This document shows positions 17,395 through 26,317 of a stretch of 64,000 nt of DNA, in pieces. Position 1 is the stretch's first letter; the number at the start of each line of letters is the position of its first letter. Origin of the DNA: an uncultured Prevotellaceae bacterium. GTDB taxonomy: Bacteria > Bacteroidota > Bacteroidia > Bacteroidales > Bacteroidaceae. The notes beneath the pieces were generated by a model that had not been told where the DNA came from, did no database searches, and saw nothing but the letters and a program-made list of their open reading frames with translations. The stretch spans positions 1 through 64,000 of the forward strand of contig UQST01000009.1 in assembly GCA_900543815.1 (NCBI GenBank), written 5' to 3'. Both the position numbers and the translations under genes were made by a program.

Positions 17395-17472
17395 GCAGCG
17401 CGCTGCATCCGCCACCGCAGCACGCTGCATCCGCCCTTGCAGCGTGCTGCACACGTCATCGCAGCGCGCTGC
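17395..17472. repeat. 22-bp-period palindrome array 1 (GCAGCGCGCTGC type)
   Basis: Four 12-bp palindromes start at 17395, 17417, 17439 and 17461 (GCAGCGCGCTGC, GCAGCACGCTGC, GCAGCGTGCTGC, GCAGCGCGCTGC). Spacers are exactly 10 bp (ATCCGCCACC, ATCCGCCCTT, ACACGTCATC). It lies in the 550-nt gap between the divergent yccF operon and sulP, which otherwise holds only their promoters. Confidence 0.85.
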
Positions 17473-17728
17473 ATTCAGGGCATCATCCTTACACCGCTTT
17501 CACCCCATTGGCCCTACACAGCAAAACAAGCACCCTCCAAAGCAGGAAACAGAAGCAGGCAGCCAACCGCCCAGCAGTCTCTTCAGCCCCCAAAACAACG
17601 GTGCGGAGCCAAAAGAAGCACAGCATCCCAAGTCTGCCAGAAAGCCTGCTTACACCGGACATTCGGCCACAGGAAACCGAGAAGAGCACCCTCTACTGCC
17701 CCGAAACCTTAAAACCCGTGAAGAGAAG

Positions 17729-17761
17729 TTGGGAAAAGTTAAAGAAAAAGCCGTACCTTTG
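17729..17761 (+). promoter_or_regulatory. Promoter of the SulP gene
   Basis: TTG (17729-17731), 22 nt, TACCTTTG (17754-17761), about 37 nt before the ATG. The spacing is slightly long. Confidence 0.65.
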
Positions 17762-17798
17762 CAGCCCGTAAGACTTAATCAACATCCAACAGTTCTTG

Positions 17799-19487
17799 AT
17801 GAACAAACTCAGCTTTGCGCCGCGCATTGTAAGCGAACTGCGGCATTACAACAGAGAGAAATTCATGGCCGACCTGATGGCCGGCCTTATAGTGGGCATT
17901 GTGGCTCTGCCACTGGCCATCGCCTTTGGCATTGCATCAGGCGTTTCACCCTCACAGGGCATTCTCACAGCCATCATCGGCGGCTTCATCGTGAGCGCTC
18001 TGGGCGGCAGCAAGGTGCAGATAGGTGGTCCCACAGGTGCCTTCATCGTCATCATCTACGGCATTGTCAACGACCCCAATCTGGGTCTGTCGGGACTGAT
18101 GATAGCCACCATGCTGGCCGGTGTGTTCCTCATCCTGCTGGGCGTATTCCGCTTGGGCACCATCATCAAGTTTATCCCTTACCCCATCGTGGTGGGTTTC
18201 ACCAGCGGTATAGCCGTCACCATCTTCACCACACAGATAAAGGATCTGCTGGGACTGAGCATTGACGGCAAGCTGCCAGGCGACTTCCTGAGCAAATGGG
18301 GCGTGTATCTGCAGAATCTGCACACCATCGACTGGACCACAGCAGCCGTGGGACTGCTGAGCATCATCATCATAGCACTCACCCCCAAGGTGTCCAAGAA
18401 GATTCCCGGATCGCTGGTGGCCATCATCGTCATGACGGTGGGTGTGTATTTCCTCAATGCCCACACCGACATGCATGTAAGCACCATCGGCGACCAGTTC
18501 GGCGAGATAAAGGCAAGCATCCCGCCTCTCACCGTGCCCAATATCACCTGGGAGGGACTGAAGGGTCTGTTCCCCACAGCCATGGTTATCGCTGTACTGG
18601 GTGCCATAGAGTCGTTGCTGTCGGCCACCGTGGCTGATGGTGTGTGCGGCGACCGCCACAACTCCAACCAGGAACTCATAGGTCAGGGAGTGGCCAACCT
18701 GTGTACACCGCTCTTCGGAGGCATCCCCTGCACGGGAGCCATCGCACGTACCATGACCAACATCAACAATGGCGGACGCACCCCTATGGCCGGTATCTTC
18801 CATGCCATCGTGCTGCTCGTCATCTTCCTGGCACTTATGCCCCTGGCTGCATATATCCCCATGGCCTGTCTGGCTGGCGTGCTGGTGATAGTCTCATACG
18901 GAATGAGCGGCTGGCGAACATTCCTTCAGATCATGCGCAACCCCAAGAGCGACATCGCCGTGCTCATTGTCACCTTCCTGCTCACCGTCATCTTCGACCT
19001 CACAGTAGCCATTGAGGTGGGTCTGCTCATCGCCTGCCTGCTCTTCATGAGACGAATGGCAGAGACCACACAGGTGAAGGTGATAGCCGACGAGATAGAC
19101 CCCAACGAGGAGACAGACGCCGAGGTGCACGAGGAGCGACTGGTTATCCCGCAGGGAGTGGAGGTGTATGAAATCAACGGCCCCTACTTCTTCGGCATCG
19201 CGAGCAAGTTTGACGATATAATGGCAACCATGGAGAAGCGGCCCAAGGTGCGCATCATACGCATGCGTAGAGTTCCATTCATCGACTCTACAGGCATTCA
19301 CAACCTGCAGAACCTGTGCCAGATGAGCCACCGAGAAGGCACTCACATCGTGCTCTCAGGCGTGCAGCAGAAGGTGTATGACGTGCTGGAGCACAACGGA
19401 TTCTGCCATCTGTTGGGCAAAGACCACATCTGCCCCAACATCAACGTGGCGCTGAAAAAGGCCGAGGAGATTGTCCACAGGGGATAA
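17799..19487 (+). CDS. SulP family anion transporter with STAS domain
   Basis: Inner-membrane permease of the SLC26/SulP family, moving sulfate, bicarbonate or another anion. The 562 aa contain 10-14 hydrophobic segments (about 25-420), the family stretch IAFGIASGVSPSQGILTAII near the N-terminus and GIPCTGAIARTMTNINNGGRTP in the middle. A C-terminal STAS domain (about 455-555) includes RRVPFIDSTGIHNL. Substrate cannot be told from sequence. The ATG at 17799 is preferred to the TTG three bases earlier. A hairpin follows the gene. Confidence 0.93.
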   Translation: MNKLSFAPRIVSELRHYNREKFMADLMAGLIVGIVALPLAIAFGIASGVSPSQGILTAIIGGFIVSALGGSKVQIGGPTGAFIVIIYGIVNDPNLGLSGLMIATMLAGVFLILLGVFRLGTIIKFIPYPIVVGFTSGIAVTIFTTQIKDLLGLSIDGKLPGDFLSKWGVYLQNLHTIDWTTAAVGLLSIIIIALTPKVSKKIPGSLVAIIVMTVGVYFLNAHTDMHVSTIGDQFGEIKASIPPLTVPNITWEGLKGLFPTAMVIAVLGAIESLLSATVADGVCGDRHNSNQELIGQGVANLCTPLFGGIPCTGAIARTMTNINNGGRTPMAGIFHAIVLLVIFLALMPLAAYIPMACLAGVLVIVSYGMSGWRTFLQIMRNPKSDIAVLIVTFLLTVIFDLTVAIEVGLLIACLLFMRRMAETTQVKVIADEIDPNEETDAEVHEERLVIPQGVEVYEINGPYFFGIASKFDDIMATMEKRPKVRIIRMRRVPFIDSTGIHNLQNLCQMSHREGTHIVLSGVQQKVYDVLEHNGFCHLLGKDHICPNINVALKKAEEIVHRG

Positions 19488-19500
19488 TCACACACCATAC

Positions 19501-19542
19501 TTCGGGCTGGTGGATGCTCCCAGGGGCACCTTCCAGCCCGAA
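19501..19542 (+). terminator. Hairpin after the SulP gene
   Basis: TTCGGGCTGG (19501-19510) pairs with CCAGCCCGAA (19533-19542), with a smaller inner stem. There is no T-run, so it may act only as a 3' stabiliser. Confidence 0.45.
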
Positions 19543-19598
19543 CTGTCATGTGGCGGAAGCAAATAACATGGAAAACGGAAATTAGAGCGGCAACAGCC

Positions 19599-19629
19599 TT
19601 TGCCGATAACGGAATTAAGCGTATCTTTG
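19599..19629 (+). promoter_or_regulatory. Promoter and leader hairpin of the 87-aa gene
   Basis: TTTG (19599-19602), 19 nt, TATCTTTG (19622-19629), a perfect promoter. The short leader then contains GCACGC-ATGAG-GCGTGC (19638-19654) before the ATG at 19677. Confidence 0.85.
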
Positions 19630-19676
19630 TAAATCATGCACGCATGAGGCGTGCTAACCAATAAAAGATACGTACA

Positions 19677-19940
19677 ATGAATCGCAGAACACTGAAGAGA
19701 CTGACCAGCAACCTGTGCGGTGAGCTGTTTGCAGAATGCGTCGTGCTGTCACACATCCACAAGGACAAGCAGGAGCAGATAGACAAGATAATGGTGAAGA
19801 TACTCAATGGACAGGACAGCATGCTGTGCCGTCTGTCACACGTGGAGCCTGGCAACGTGAAGGGATTCTTCAAGAAGTACCACGAAGACCTGAAGGCTCT
19901 GGAGCAGGAGACCACACAGATGATGGAGGAACTGGGCTAA
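19677..19940 (+). CDS. Conserved hypothetical helical protein, 87 aa
   Basis: Family not recognised. The 87 aa look fully helical (LCGELFAECVVLSHIHKDKQEQIDKIMVKILNG ... FFKKYHEDLKALEQETTQMMEELG), charged and without signal peptide. A perfect housekeeping promoter 47 nt upstream with a leader hairpin supports it as a real, separately expressed gene. The 155-nt gap to the next gene holds no clear signal. Confidence 0.75.
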   Translation: MNRRTLKRLTSNLCGELFAECVVLSHIHKDKQEQIDKIMVKILNGQDSMLCRLSHVEPGNVKGFFKKYHEDLKALEQETTQMMEELG

Positions 19941-20095
19941 AGGCCCACAGGCAGCACAGACGGCTGCTGCACACATCACTTTGAGAGATGCCGCTCTGGC
20001 TCTGACCGCACACCGGCCAGCAGCCAGCGAAGAGGCACACACCAGCGGCCAACCGCAACGGGAGTCCGCCGAACGACAAGCGCAAAACCAACAGA

Positions 20096-20641
20096 ATGAT
20101 CCAGAAACTATTCAGACGGATACTGTACAGATGGATGGGATTCTCGGAGGTGGTCACCGAACCACGTCCCGAGAAGTACATCATCGTGATGGCTCCGCAT
20201 ACAAGCAACTGGGACTTCATCATTGGCATACTCTACGCACATGCCGAAGGGTTCCGAAGCAACTTCCTCATAAAGAAGGAATGGTTCTTTTGGCCCATGG
20301 GCAAACTGATGAGAAAGCTGGGAGGCATACCCGTCTATCGCGACAAGAAGATGGGATCGACCGACCGGCTCGCTGCATTGGCCATGGAGTCGAAGGAGTT
20401 TCACCTGTGCATCACACCCGAAGGAACACGCAAGCCCAACAGCGAGTGGAAGCGCGGTTTCTACTATATCGCACTCAAGGCAAAACTCCCCATCCTGCTC
20501 TACGGCGTGGATTACAAGGAGAAGAAGATAGAATGCACCAAGACCATTGTGCCCAACGGCGACGTGGAAGGACAGATGGCCGAGATAAAGGACTACTTTA
20601 AGCGTTTCGTGGCAAAGAAGCCCGAGAACTTTGCAACATAA
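20096..20641 (+). CDS. PlsC-like 1-acylglycerol-phosphate acyltransferase family protein
   Basis: Membrane-associated lipid acyltransferase. The 181 aa have the HX4D motif as HTSNWD (His35-Asp40) and the second substrate motif PEGTRKP (Glu109-Arg112), in normal spacing. It is shorter than PlsC (about 240 aa) and lacks a long N-terminal membrane helix, like the compact glycerol acyltransferases common in Bacteroidetes. Its acyl acceptor is unknown. The stop is directly followed by the ATG of the next gene. Confidence 0.88.
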   Translation: MIQKLFRRILYRWMGFSEVVTEPRPEKYIIVMAPHTSNWDFIIGILYAHAEGFRSNFLIKKEWFFWPMGKLMRKLGGIPVYRDKKMGSTDRLAALAMESKEFHLCITPEGTRKPNSEWKRGFYYIALKAKLPILLYGVDYKEKKIECTKTIVPNGDVEGQMAEIKDYFKRFVAKKPENFAT

Positions 20642-23572
20642 ATGAACATCAACATCAAGGCCACCCTGGCTATGGTGGCAATTTGCCTCATGGGGGCAAC
20701 ACAGGCAGGTGCGCAGAACGAGTCAAAGGCTCTGCGCACAGTACTTGCCGACTATCTGGAGAACTACAACCGCAATGCCACCTGCTACACGAGCTACGAC
20801 CGTGTGACAGTGGAGGATATCACCGTAAACGCAGAAGAGCGTAAGGTGTATATCTACCTGAACGCTGGTTTTCTGGGGCAACCGTTCACACCCGAATCGG
20901 TGAAGAGCATCAAGGAGAACATACAGCAGCGTCTGCCCAAGAACCTGCAGCGCTATGATGTGGTAGTCTATGCCGACGGCACCCCCATCGATATGCTTGT
21001 GCCGGTGAACCTGGCAGAGAAGAAGGACCCTACCAGGATGTATGGCAAGCTGGACTACAAAGGTCACCCATGGGTGCAAAGGGAATCGCTCCCCTACTCC
21101 ATCACACGCGGACTGCAAGGCAGGCATCTCTGTCTGTGGGCCAGTCACGGCAAGTATTTCAGCAACAATGCACAGAAATGGGTGTGGCAACGTCCCCGTC
21201 TGTTCTGCACAACAGAAGACCTTTTCACACAGACCATCGTGGTGCCTTATCTCATGCCCATGCTGGAGAACGCAGGAGCGTGCATCTTCACCCCCCGCGA
21301 GCGCGACTGGCAGAAGAATGAGGTGATAGTGGATAACGACACACCCGACTCCAACGGCCTTTACCAGGAAGTGAACGGCCGACACCAGTGGACTGATGCC
21401 GGCACAGGATTTGCCTATCTGCGTGCTTATTACCAGGATGGAGACAACCCCTTCACCGATGGTTCGTGCCGCATGACGGAAAGCGTGACGGGCAGAAAGA
21501 CGCTCAGCACAGTGGTGTGGCGGCCTGTCATCCCCGAAGAAGGCGACTATGCGGTGTATGTTTCCTATAAGACTTTGCCCAACAGCATCGATGACGCTCA
21601 TTATGTAGTACGCCATCAGGGTATGGACACTCCCTTCACCGTCAACCAGAAGATGGGTAGCGGCACATGGGTATATCTGGGCACTTTCCGCTTCAGCCCG
21701 GGCGACTTGAACAACAACTGCGTTCTGCTCACCAACCAAAGCAGTTCGCGCGGAATGGTGACCGCCGATGCCGTACGCTTCGGAGGCGGTATGAGCAACA
21801 TTGTACGCTCTGACGACACAATGGACTACGCACTCTGCAGTGGAATGCCACGTTTTCTGGAGGCCGCCAGATACTCGGCTCTTTGGTATGGCTTCCCGGT
21901 GGATACCTATCGGGTGAAGGATAGCGACGACTACGGAGACGACATCAACGTGCGCTCCAGAACGGAGAACTACCTGGGCAGGGGCAGTGTGTATCTGCCT
22001 GGAGACAGCGGACTGTGCGTACCCTTGGAGATGAGTATGGCCCTTCACAGCGATGCGGGCTTCCGCAAGGACAGCACCATCGTGGGTTCATTGGGCATCT
22101 ACACCACCGATTTCTACGAAGGAATCACCGGCGCAGGACTGTCACGTCTGACCAGCAGAGACCTGGCCGACATCGTGATGACGCAAGTGTACGGCGATCT
22201 GACCAACACCTTCGGCAACTGGACACGCAGGCAGATGTACAACCGCAACTATGGCGAAACACGCGAACCGCAATATCCTGCCATCATACTGGAGATGCTG
22301 AGCCACCAGAACTGGGCTGACATGCGCATGGCACACGACCCCTACTTCAAGTTCACCATGGCAAGGGCCATCTACAAGGGCATCCTGCGCTATCTGACAA
22401 CCGTACACAAGTGTGATGCAGTGGTGCAACCGTTGCCTGTCAACAGCCTGAGCAGCAGTCTGAACGTACGTAAAGGCAAGGTGAGACTGGCCTGGCAACC
22501 CACCGTGGATGCTTTGGAAGAAACGGCACAACCCTCCAAATACATTATATATATAAGCCGCAACGGCAGTGGCTTCGACAATGGAACAGCCGTTGACGCA
22601 CGTTCCACAGCAGCCGACATCGATGTGGAACCGGGTGTGCTGTACCGTTTCCGCGTCACCGCAGCCAACGCGGGCGGAGAGAGCATGCCGTCAGAGGAGG
22701 TGTGCTGCTACCTTGCCGGGGAAAACGCACCGCACATCCTGGTGGTAGATGGCTTCCAGAGAGTGGCAGGTCCAAAGGCCTTCAACACCGAGAAGACCTC
22801 TGGTTTCGACATGAGCGATGACCCTGGAGTGGCCGACGTAAGAACTCCCGGCTATTGCGGCTACCAGCTTTATTTCGGCAAGGACGGTTGTGGCAAGGAG
22901 AACAGTACCGGCCACGGCTACAGCGGAAGTGAACTGGAAGGTAAGGTGCTGGCCGGCAACACGCACAACTGGGCCTGCCTGCATGCACAAGAGATACTCA
23001 AGAACGGACAATACAACATCAGCAGCTGCGTGGCTTCGGCATGCTCCACAATGGATGCCAGCCAGTTTGCAATGGCCGACATAGCCTTTGGTGCACAGCG
23101 GGCCGACGGCTATGCAATGCGCACCTACAAGACTTTCACACCCGAGGTGATAAACCTCGTGCAGCAACTGACAAGCAACGGAAAGGGTGTGCTGGTGAGT
23201 GGCGCCTACATAGGAACCGACATGCAGGCACCTGCCGAGCAGCAGTTCCTGAGCCAGACACTGAAATGGACATGCAACTCAACGGTCTTTGCCGACAACG
23301 GAATGACGGTGCAAGGCATGAACACACAGGCTTCCATCTTCACCGAACCCAATGAAGATCACTACTGGGTGCGCCATATGGACGTGCTGCAGCCTGCTGC
23401 ACCGGCCTTTGCCGCCATGCAGTACGGTGACAGCCAGAACGCTTCGGCAGTGGCCTATCAGGGCAGCGACTACAAGGCCATCTCCTACGGATTCCCGCTG
23501 GAGTGCATCACGTCGCCCGAAGCAAGAAGCGCCATCTTCGGTGCATCCATACAGTTCCTGCTTGCGAAATGA
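20642..23572 (+). CDS. Secreted amidase-like protein split by a golvesin-like domain (often annotated xanthan lyase)
   Basis: The 976 aa begin with a signal peptide (to about 24, TQAGAQ). The first part (about 30-225) resembles Amidase_3: LWASHGKYF with His169 and TEDLFTQTIVVPYLMPMLEN with Glu192. A golvesin-C-like beta domain (about 240-395, GDYAVYVSYKTLPNS, VTADAVRFGGG) then interrupts it. The amidase fold seems to resume with MALHSDAG (His469) and ILEMLSHQN (Glu551), which would complete the zinc site and catalytic Glu. A fibronectin-III-like module (about 600-690) and a C-terminal domain follow. The assignment as peptidoglycan amidase is inferred from motif order; no lyase signature is visible. 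Immediately follows the acyltransferase. Confidence 0.75.
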   Translation: MNINIKATLAMVAICLMGATQAGAQNESKALRTVLADYLENYNRNATCYTSYDRVTVEDITVNAEERKVYIYLNAGFLGQPFTPESVKSIKENIQQRLPKNLQRYDVVVYADGTPIDMLVPVNLAEKKDPTRMYGKLDYKGHPWVQRESLPYSITRGLQGRHLCLWASHGKYFSNNAQKWVWQRPRLFCTTEDLFTQTIVVPYLMPMLENAGACIFTPRERDWQKNEVIVDNDTPDSNGLYQEVNGRHQWTDAGTGFAYLRAYYQDGDNPFTDGSCRMTESVTGRKTLSTVVWRPVIPEEGDYAVYVSYKTLPNSIDDAHYVVRHQGMDTPFTVNQKMGSGTWVYLGTFRFSPGDLNNNCVLLTNQSSSRGMVTADAVRFGGGMSNIVRSDDTMDYALCSGMPRFLEAARYSALWYGFPVDTYRVKDSDDYGDDINVRSRTENYLGRGSVYLPGDSGLCVPLEMSMALHSDAGFRKDSTIVGSLGIYTTDFYEGITGAGLSRLTSRDLADIVMTQVYGDLTNTFGNWTRRQMYNRNYGETREPQYPAIILEMLSHQNWADMRMAHDPYFKFTMARAIYKGILRYLTTVHKCDAVVQPLPVNSLSSSLNVRKGKVRLAWQPTVDALEETAQPSKYIIYISRNGSGFDNGTAVDARSTAADIDVEPGVLYRFRVTAANAGGESMPSEEVCCYLAGENAPHILVVDGFQRVAGPKAFNTEKTSGFDMSDDPGVADVRTPGYCGYQLYFGKDGCGKENSTGHGYSGSELEGKVLAGNTHNWACLHAQEILKNGQYNISSCVASACSTMDASQFAMADIAFGAQRADGYAMRTYKTFTPEVINLVQQLTSNGKGVLVSGAYIGTDMQAPAEQQFLSQTLKWTCNSTVFADNGMTVQGMNTQASIFTEPNEDHYWVRHMDVLQPAAPAFAAMQYGDSQNASAVAYQGSDYKAISYGFPLECITSPEARSAIFGASIQFLLAK

Positions 23573-23600
23573 ACTTCAAGTATAACCATACATTATATAT

Positions 23601-23936
23601 ATGTACCAGATAGTATGTAACGAAAAGGGGTCAAGGACGCTCGAAGTACTCGACGAGCACCTGGAGACCATCGAGAAGCACAATCTCTTCACCGACCTGC
23701 TGGACAGCAACGGCATCGTCAACGAGAATGTGCTGGAGAAACTGCGCCTCAACGTGCGTTCTCTGCTCAACAACGAGCATCCCGACGCCGGGCTGCTCAA
23801 GCTGTGCCAGGACATTCTCTTCCACGATAATATGAAGGCATTCGGCCTGCATCAGCTCATCCTCCTCTTCCTCGACTGGGAGAAGGAGAAGCTGGAGGCG
23901 CTTAAACCCGAACTGGAAACCGAGAGCGAGAGTTGA
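23601..23936 (+). CDS. Conserved hypothetical protein, 111 aa
   Basis: Family not recognised. Acidic, helical, cytoplasmic (TLEVLDEHLETIEKHNLFTDLLDSNG, then VLEKLRLNVRSLLNNEHPDAGLL). Its TGA overlaps the TTG start of the ygiQ-type gene, so the two are translationally coupled. Confidence 0.75.
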   Translation: MYQIVCNEKGSRTLEVLDEHLETIEKHNLFTDLLDSNGIVNENVLEKLRLNVRSLLNNEHPDAGLLKLCQDILFHDNMKAFGLHQLILLFLDWEKEKLEALKPELETESES

Positions 23937-25837
23937 GTACAAGCACACACCAACTGACCGAATGGCTGCCTACCACCCGACGCGAAATGGACTTGCGCGG
24001 CTGGGATTGCGCTGACGTGATACTCTTCAGCGCCGATGCCTATGTGGATCACCCTTCTTTCGGAGCAGCGGTGATAGGTCGTGTAATGGAGGCTGAGGGA
24101 CTGCGAGTGGCCATAGTGCCGCAACCCGACTGGCACGGAGACTACCGCGACTTCAAGCGCTTGGGACGACCACGTCTGTTCTTCGGCGTTGCACCCGGTT
24201 GCATGGACTCTATGGTGAACAAATACACCGCCGCACGACGCCTCAGAAGCGAAGATGCCTACAGTCCCGACGGCCGTCACGACATGAGGCCAGAGTACCC
24301 CACCATCGTCTATACCCAGATTCTGAGGCATCTCTATCCCGACGTGCCTGTGGTATTGGGCGGCATCGAGGCCAGTCTCAGGCGCGTGATGCACTACGAC
24401 TATTGGCAAGAGCGCTTCCGTCCAAGCATCCTCGTTGACAGTCAGGCCGACATGATAACGTATGGCATGGGCGAGAAACCCACCATCGCATTGTGCCAAC
24501 TCCTGACCGACGCGCTGGAAGAGAGCCACCCCGACCTGGCTTATGACGAGAACGGAAACTCCTTCATCACCCGCTCCACCTTCCATCAGGTGGTGCAGGA
24601 GCAGCATGAGGTACCCCAGACAGTATCGCTCTACCGCAAGAACGACATACCTGGAGGCATCCGCAAAGACGACATCGTGCTGCACAGCTACGAGGAGTGT
24701 ATGCGTGAACCGCGCCTTCATGCCGACAACTTCAGGCATGTGGAGGAGGAGAGCAACAAGCTGCGTGCGCAACGCCTGCTGCAACAGACGGGCCAGCAAT
24801 GGGTGGTGGTGAACCCGCCATTCCCGCCGCTCACGCAAGAGGAGCTCGACCACAGCTTCGACCTGCCCTATACACGTCTGCCTCACCCCAAGTACAAAGG
24901 CAAGCGCATCCCGGCTTACGAGATGATCAAGTTCAGTGTGTGCATGCATCGCGGCTGCTTCGGCGGTTGCGCATTCTGCACCATCAGCGCACACCAAGGC
25001 AAGTTCATCATGAGCCGCTCCAAGGAGAGCATCCTCAAGGAGGTGGAAGCCATCACCCGCATGCCCGACTTCAAGGGGTATCTGAGCGACCTGGGAGGCC
25101 CGAGCGCAAACATGTATATGATGCACGGGCGCAATCCCAAGGCTTGTCAGGCCTGCAAGCGCCCATCATGCATCCATCCTCAGATTTGCCCGAACCTCAA
25201 TGGTGACCACCGGCCACTGCTCGACATCTACCGTGCTGTCGATGCTATGCCGGGCATCAAGAAGAGCTTCATCGGCAGCGGAGTGCGTTATGACCTGCTC
25301 CTGCACGACTGGAAGGATGATGCTCTGAACCGCTCAGCACACGAATACACACGGGAGCTCATACTGCATCATGTGAGCGGACGGCTCAAGGTGGCACCCG
25401 AACACACCTCTGACTGTGTGCTCCAGCTCATGCGCAAACCCTCTTTCATGCAGTTCAAGCAGTTTAAGAGAATCTTCGATGACGTGTGCCGCAGCCAGCG
25501 CTTACGCCAGCAGATCATCCCCTACTTCATTAGCAGCCACCCCGGATGCCATGCAGAGGATATGGCACAACTGGCCATCGAGACCAAAGGACTGGACTTC
25601 CAGCTCGAGCAAGTGCAGGACTTCACGCCCACGCCACTCACTGTGGCCACCACCTGTTGGGCTACAGGATATCACCCCTACACGCTCGAGCCCGTATTCA
25701 GCGCCCGTTCGCCCAAGGAGAAAGAGCAGCAACGCATGTTCTTCTTCTGGTATAAGAAGGAGGAGCGGCGCCGTATAGAGACCTACCTGCGCAGCATCGG
25801 ACGGCAGGATTTACTTAAAAGATTGTTCAACAAATAA
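23933..25837 (+). CDS. YgiQ family radical SAM protein
   Basis: The 634 aa start with WLPTTRREMDLRGWDCADVILFSADAYVDHPSFGAAVIGR, the family N-terminus (UPF0313), followed by a B12-binding-like region, then the radical SAM cluster CFGGCAFC (Cys342, Cys346, Cys349) and a C-terminal region with ATTCWATGYHPYT. The reaction is unknown. The only start that keeps the conserved N-terminus is a TTG (23933-23935) overlapping the previous stop as TTGA; the next ATG would remove conserved residues. The TTG start with coupling is therefore preferred. Confidence 0.9.
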   Translation: MSTSTHQLTEWLPTTRREMDLRGWDCADVILFSADAYVDHPSFGAAVIGRVMEAEGLRVAIVPQPDWHGDYRDFKRLGRPRLFFGVAPGCMDSMVNKYTAARRLRSEDAYSPDGRHDMRPEYPTIVYTQILRHLYPDVPVVLGGIEASLRRVMHYDYWQERFRPSILVDSQADMITYGMGEKPTIALCQLLTDALEESHPDLAYDENGNSFITRSTFHQVVQEQHEVPQTVSLYRKNDIPGGIRKDDIVLHSYEECMREPRLHADNFRHVEEESNKLRAQRLLQQTGQQWVVVNPPFPPLTQEELDHSFDLPYTRLPHPKYKGKRIPAYEMIKFSVCMHRGCFGGCAFCTISAHQGKFIMSRSKESILKEVEAITRMPDFKGYLSDLGGPSANMYMMHGRNPKACQACKRPSCIHPQICPNLNGDHRPLLDIYRAVDAMPGIKKSFIGSGVRYDLLLHDWKDDALNRSAHEYTRELILHHVSGRLKVAPEHTSDCVLQLMRKPSFMQFKQFKRIFDDVCRSQRLRQQIIPYFISSHPGCHAEDMAQLAIETKGLDFQLEQVQDFTPTPLTVATTCWATGYHPYTLEPVFSARSPKEKEQQRMFFFWYKKEERRRIETYLRSIGRQDLLKRLFNK

Positions 25838-25849
25838 CGTAGAAAGATT

Positions 25850-26317
25850 ATGGCAAAAGATTGGTTTGAATGTAAAGTGAGATACGACAAGACCCTGGAG
25901 ACTGGCTTGCTGAAGAAGGTAACGGAGTCGTACCTGGTGGATGCGCTGAGCTTCACAGAGGCCGAGGAGCGTTTCCTGCAGGAGATAGAGCCCATGATGT
26001 CGGGCGAATACAGCGTGAGCGACATCAAGCGCGCCAAGATATCGGAGCTCTTTGAGAGCATCGATACCACAGACGACAAGTGGTACAAGGCTAAGGTAGC
26101 CTATATCGCATACGACGAAAAGAAGGGCGTGGAAAAGCGCACCAACCAGATAATGCTCATCCAGGCCAAAGACCTGCGCGTAGCTGTGCAGAATCTGGAC
26201 AAGGGTATGCAAGGTACAATGGGAGACTGGGACATCATCTCTATCGCCGAAACGCCTATCATGGACATCTTCAAGTTCACGGCAGATGGAAAAGCAAGCA
26301 GTTCAGAAGATAAATGA
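25850..26317 (+). CDS. DUF4494 domain protein
   Basis: The 155 aa match the Bacteroidetes DUF4494 pattern: DWFECKVRYDKTLETGLLKKVTE, SFTEAEERFLQEIEPMMSGEYSVSDIKRA, KWYKAKVAYIAYDEK and GTMGDWDIISIAETPIMDIF. Cytoplasmic, no motif hinting at catalysis. The 3' end overlaps the YggS gene by 32 nt. Confidence 0.9.
   Translation: MAKDWFECKVRYDKTLETGLLKKVTESYLVDALSFTEAEERFLQEIEPMMSGEYSVSDIKRAKISELFESIDTTDDKWYKAKVAYIAYDEKKGVEKRTNQIMLIQAKDLRVAVQNLDKGMQGTMGDWDIISIAETPIMDIFKFTADGKASSSEDK

Noticed and set aside
17395..17472. CRISPR array
   Set aside because: Repeats are 12 bp with 8-10 bp spacers, far too short, and no cas genes are present.
20723..25126. Long minus-strand open frames opposite the amidase-like and YgiQ genes
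   Set aside because: Rich in His, Val and Cys with no domain, fully inside well-supported plus-strand genes; they are codon-bias shadows.
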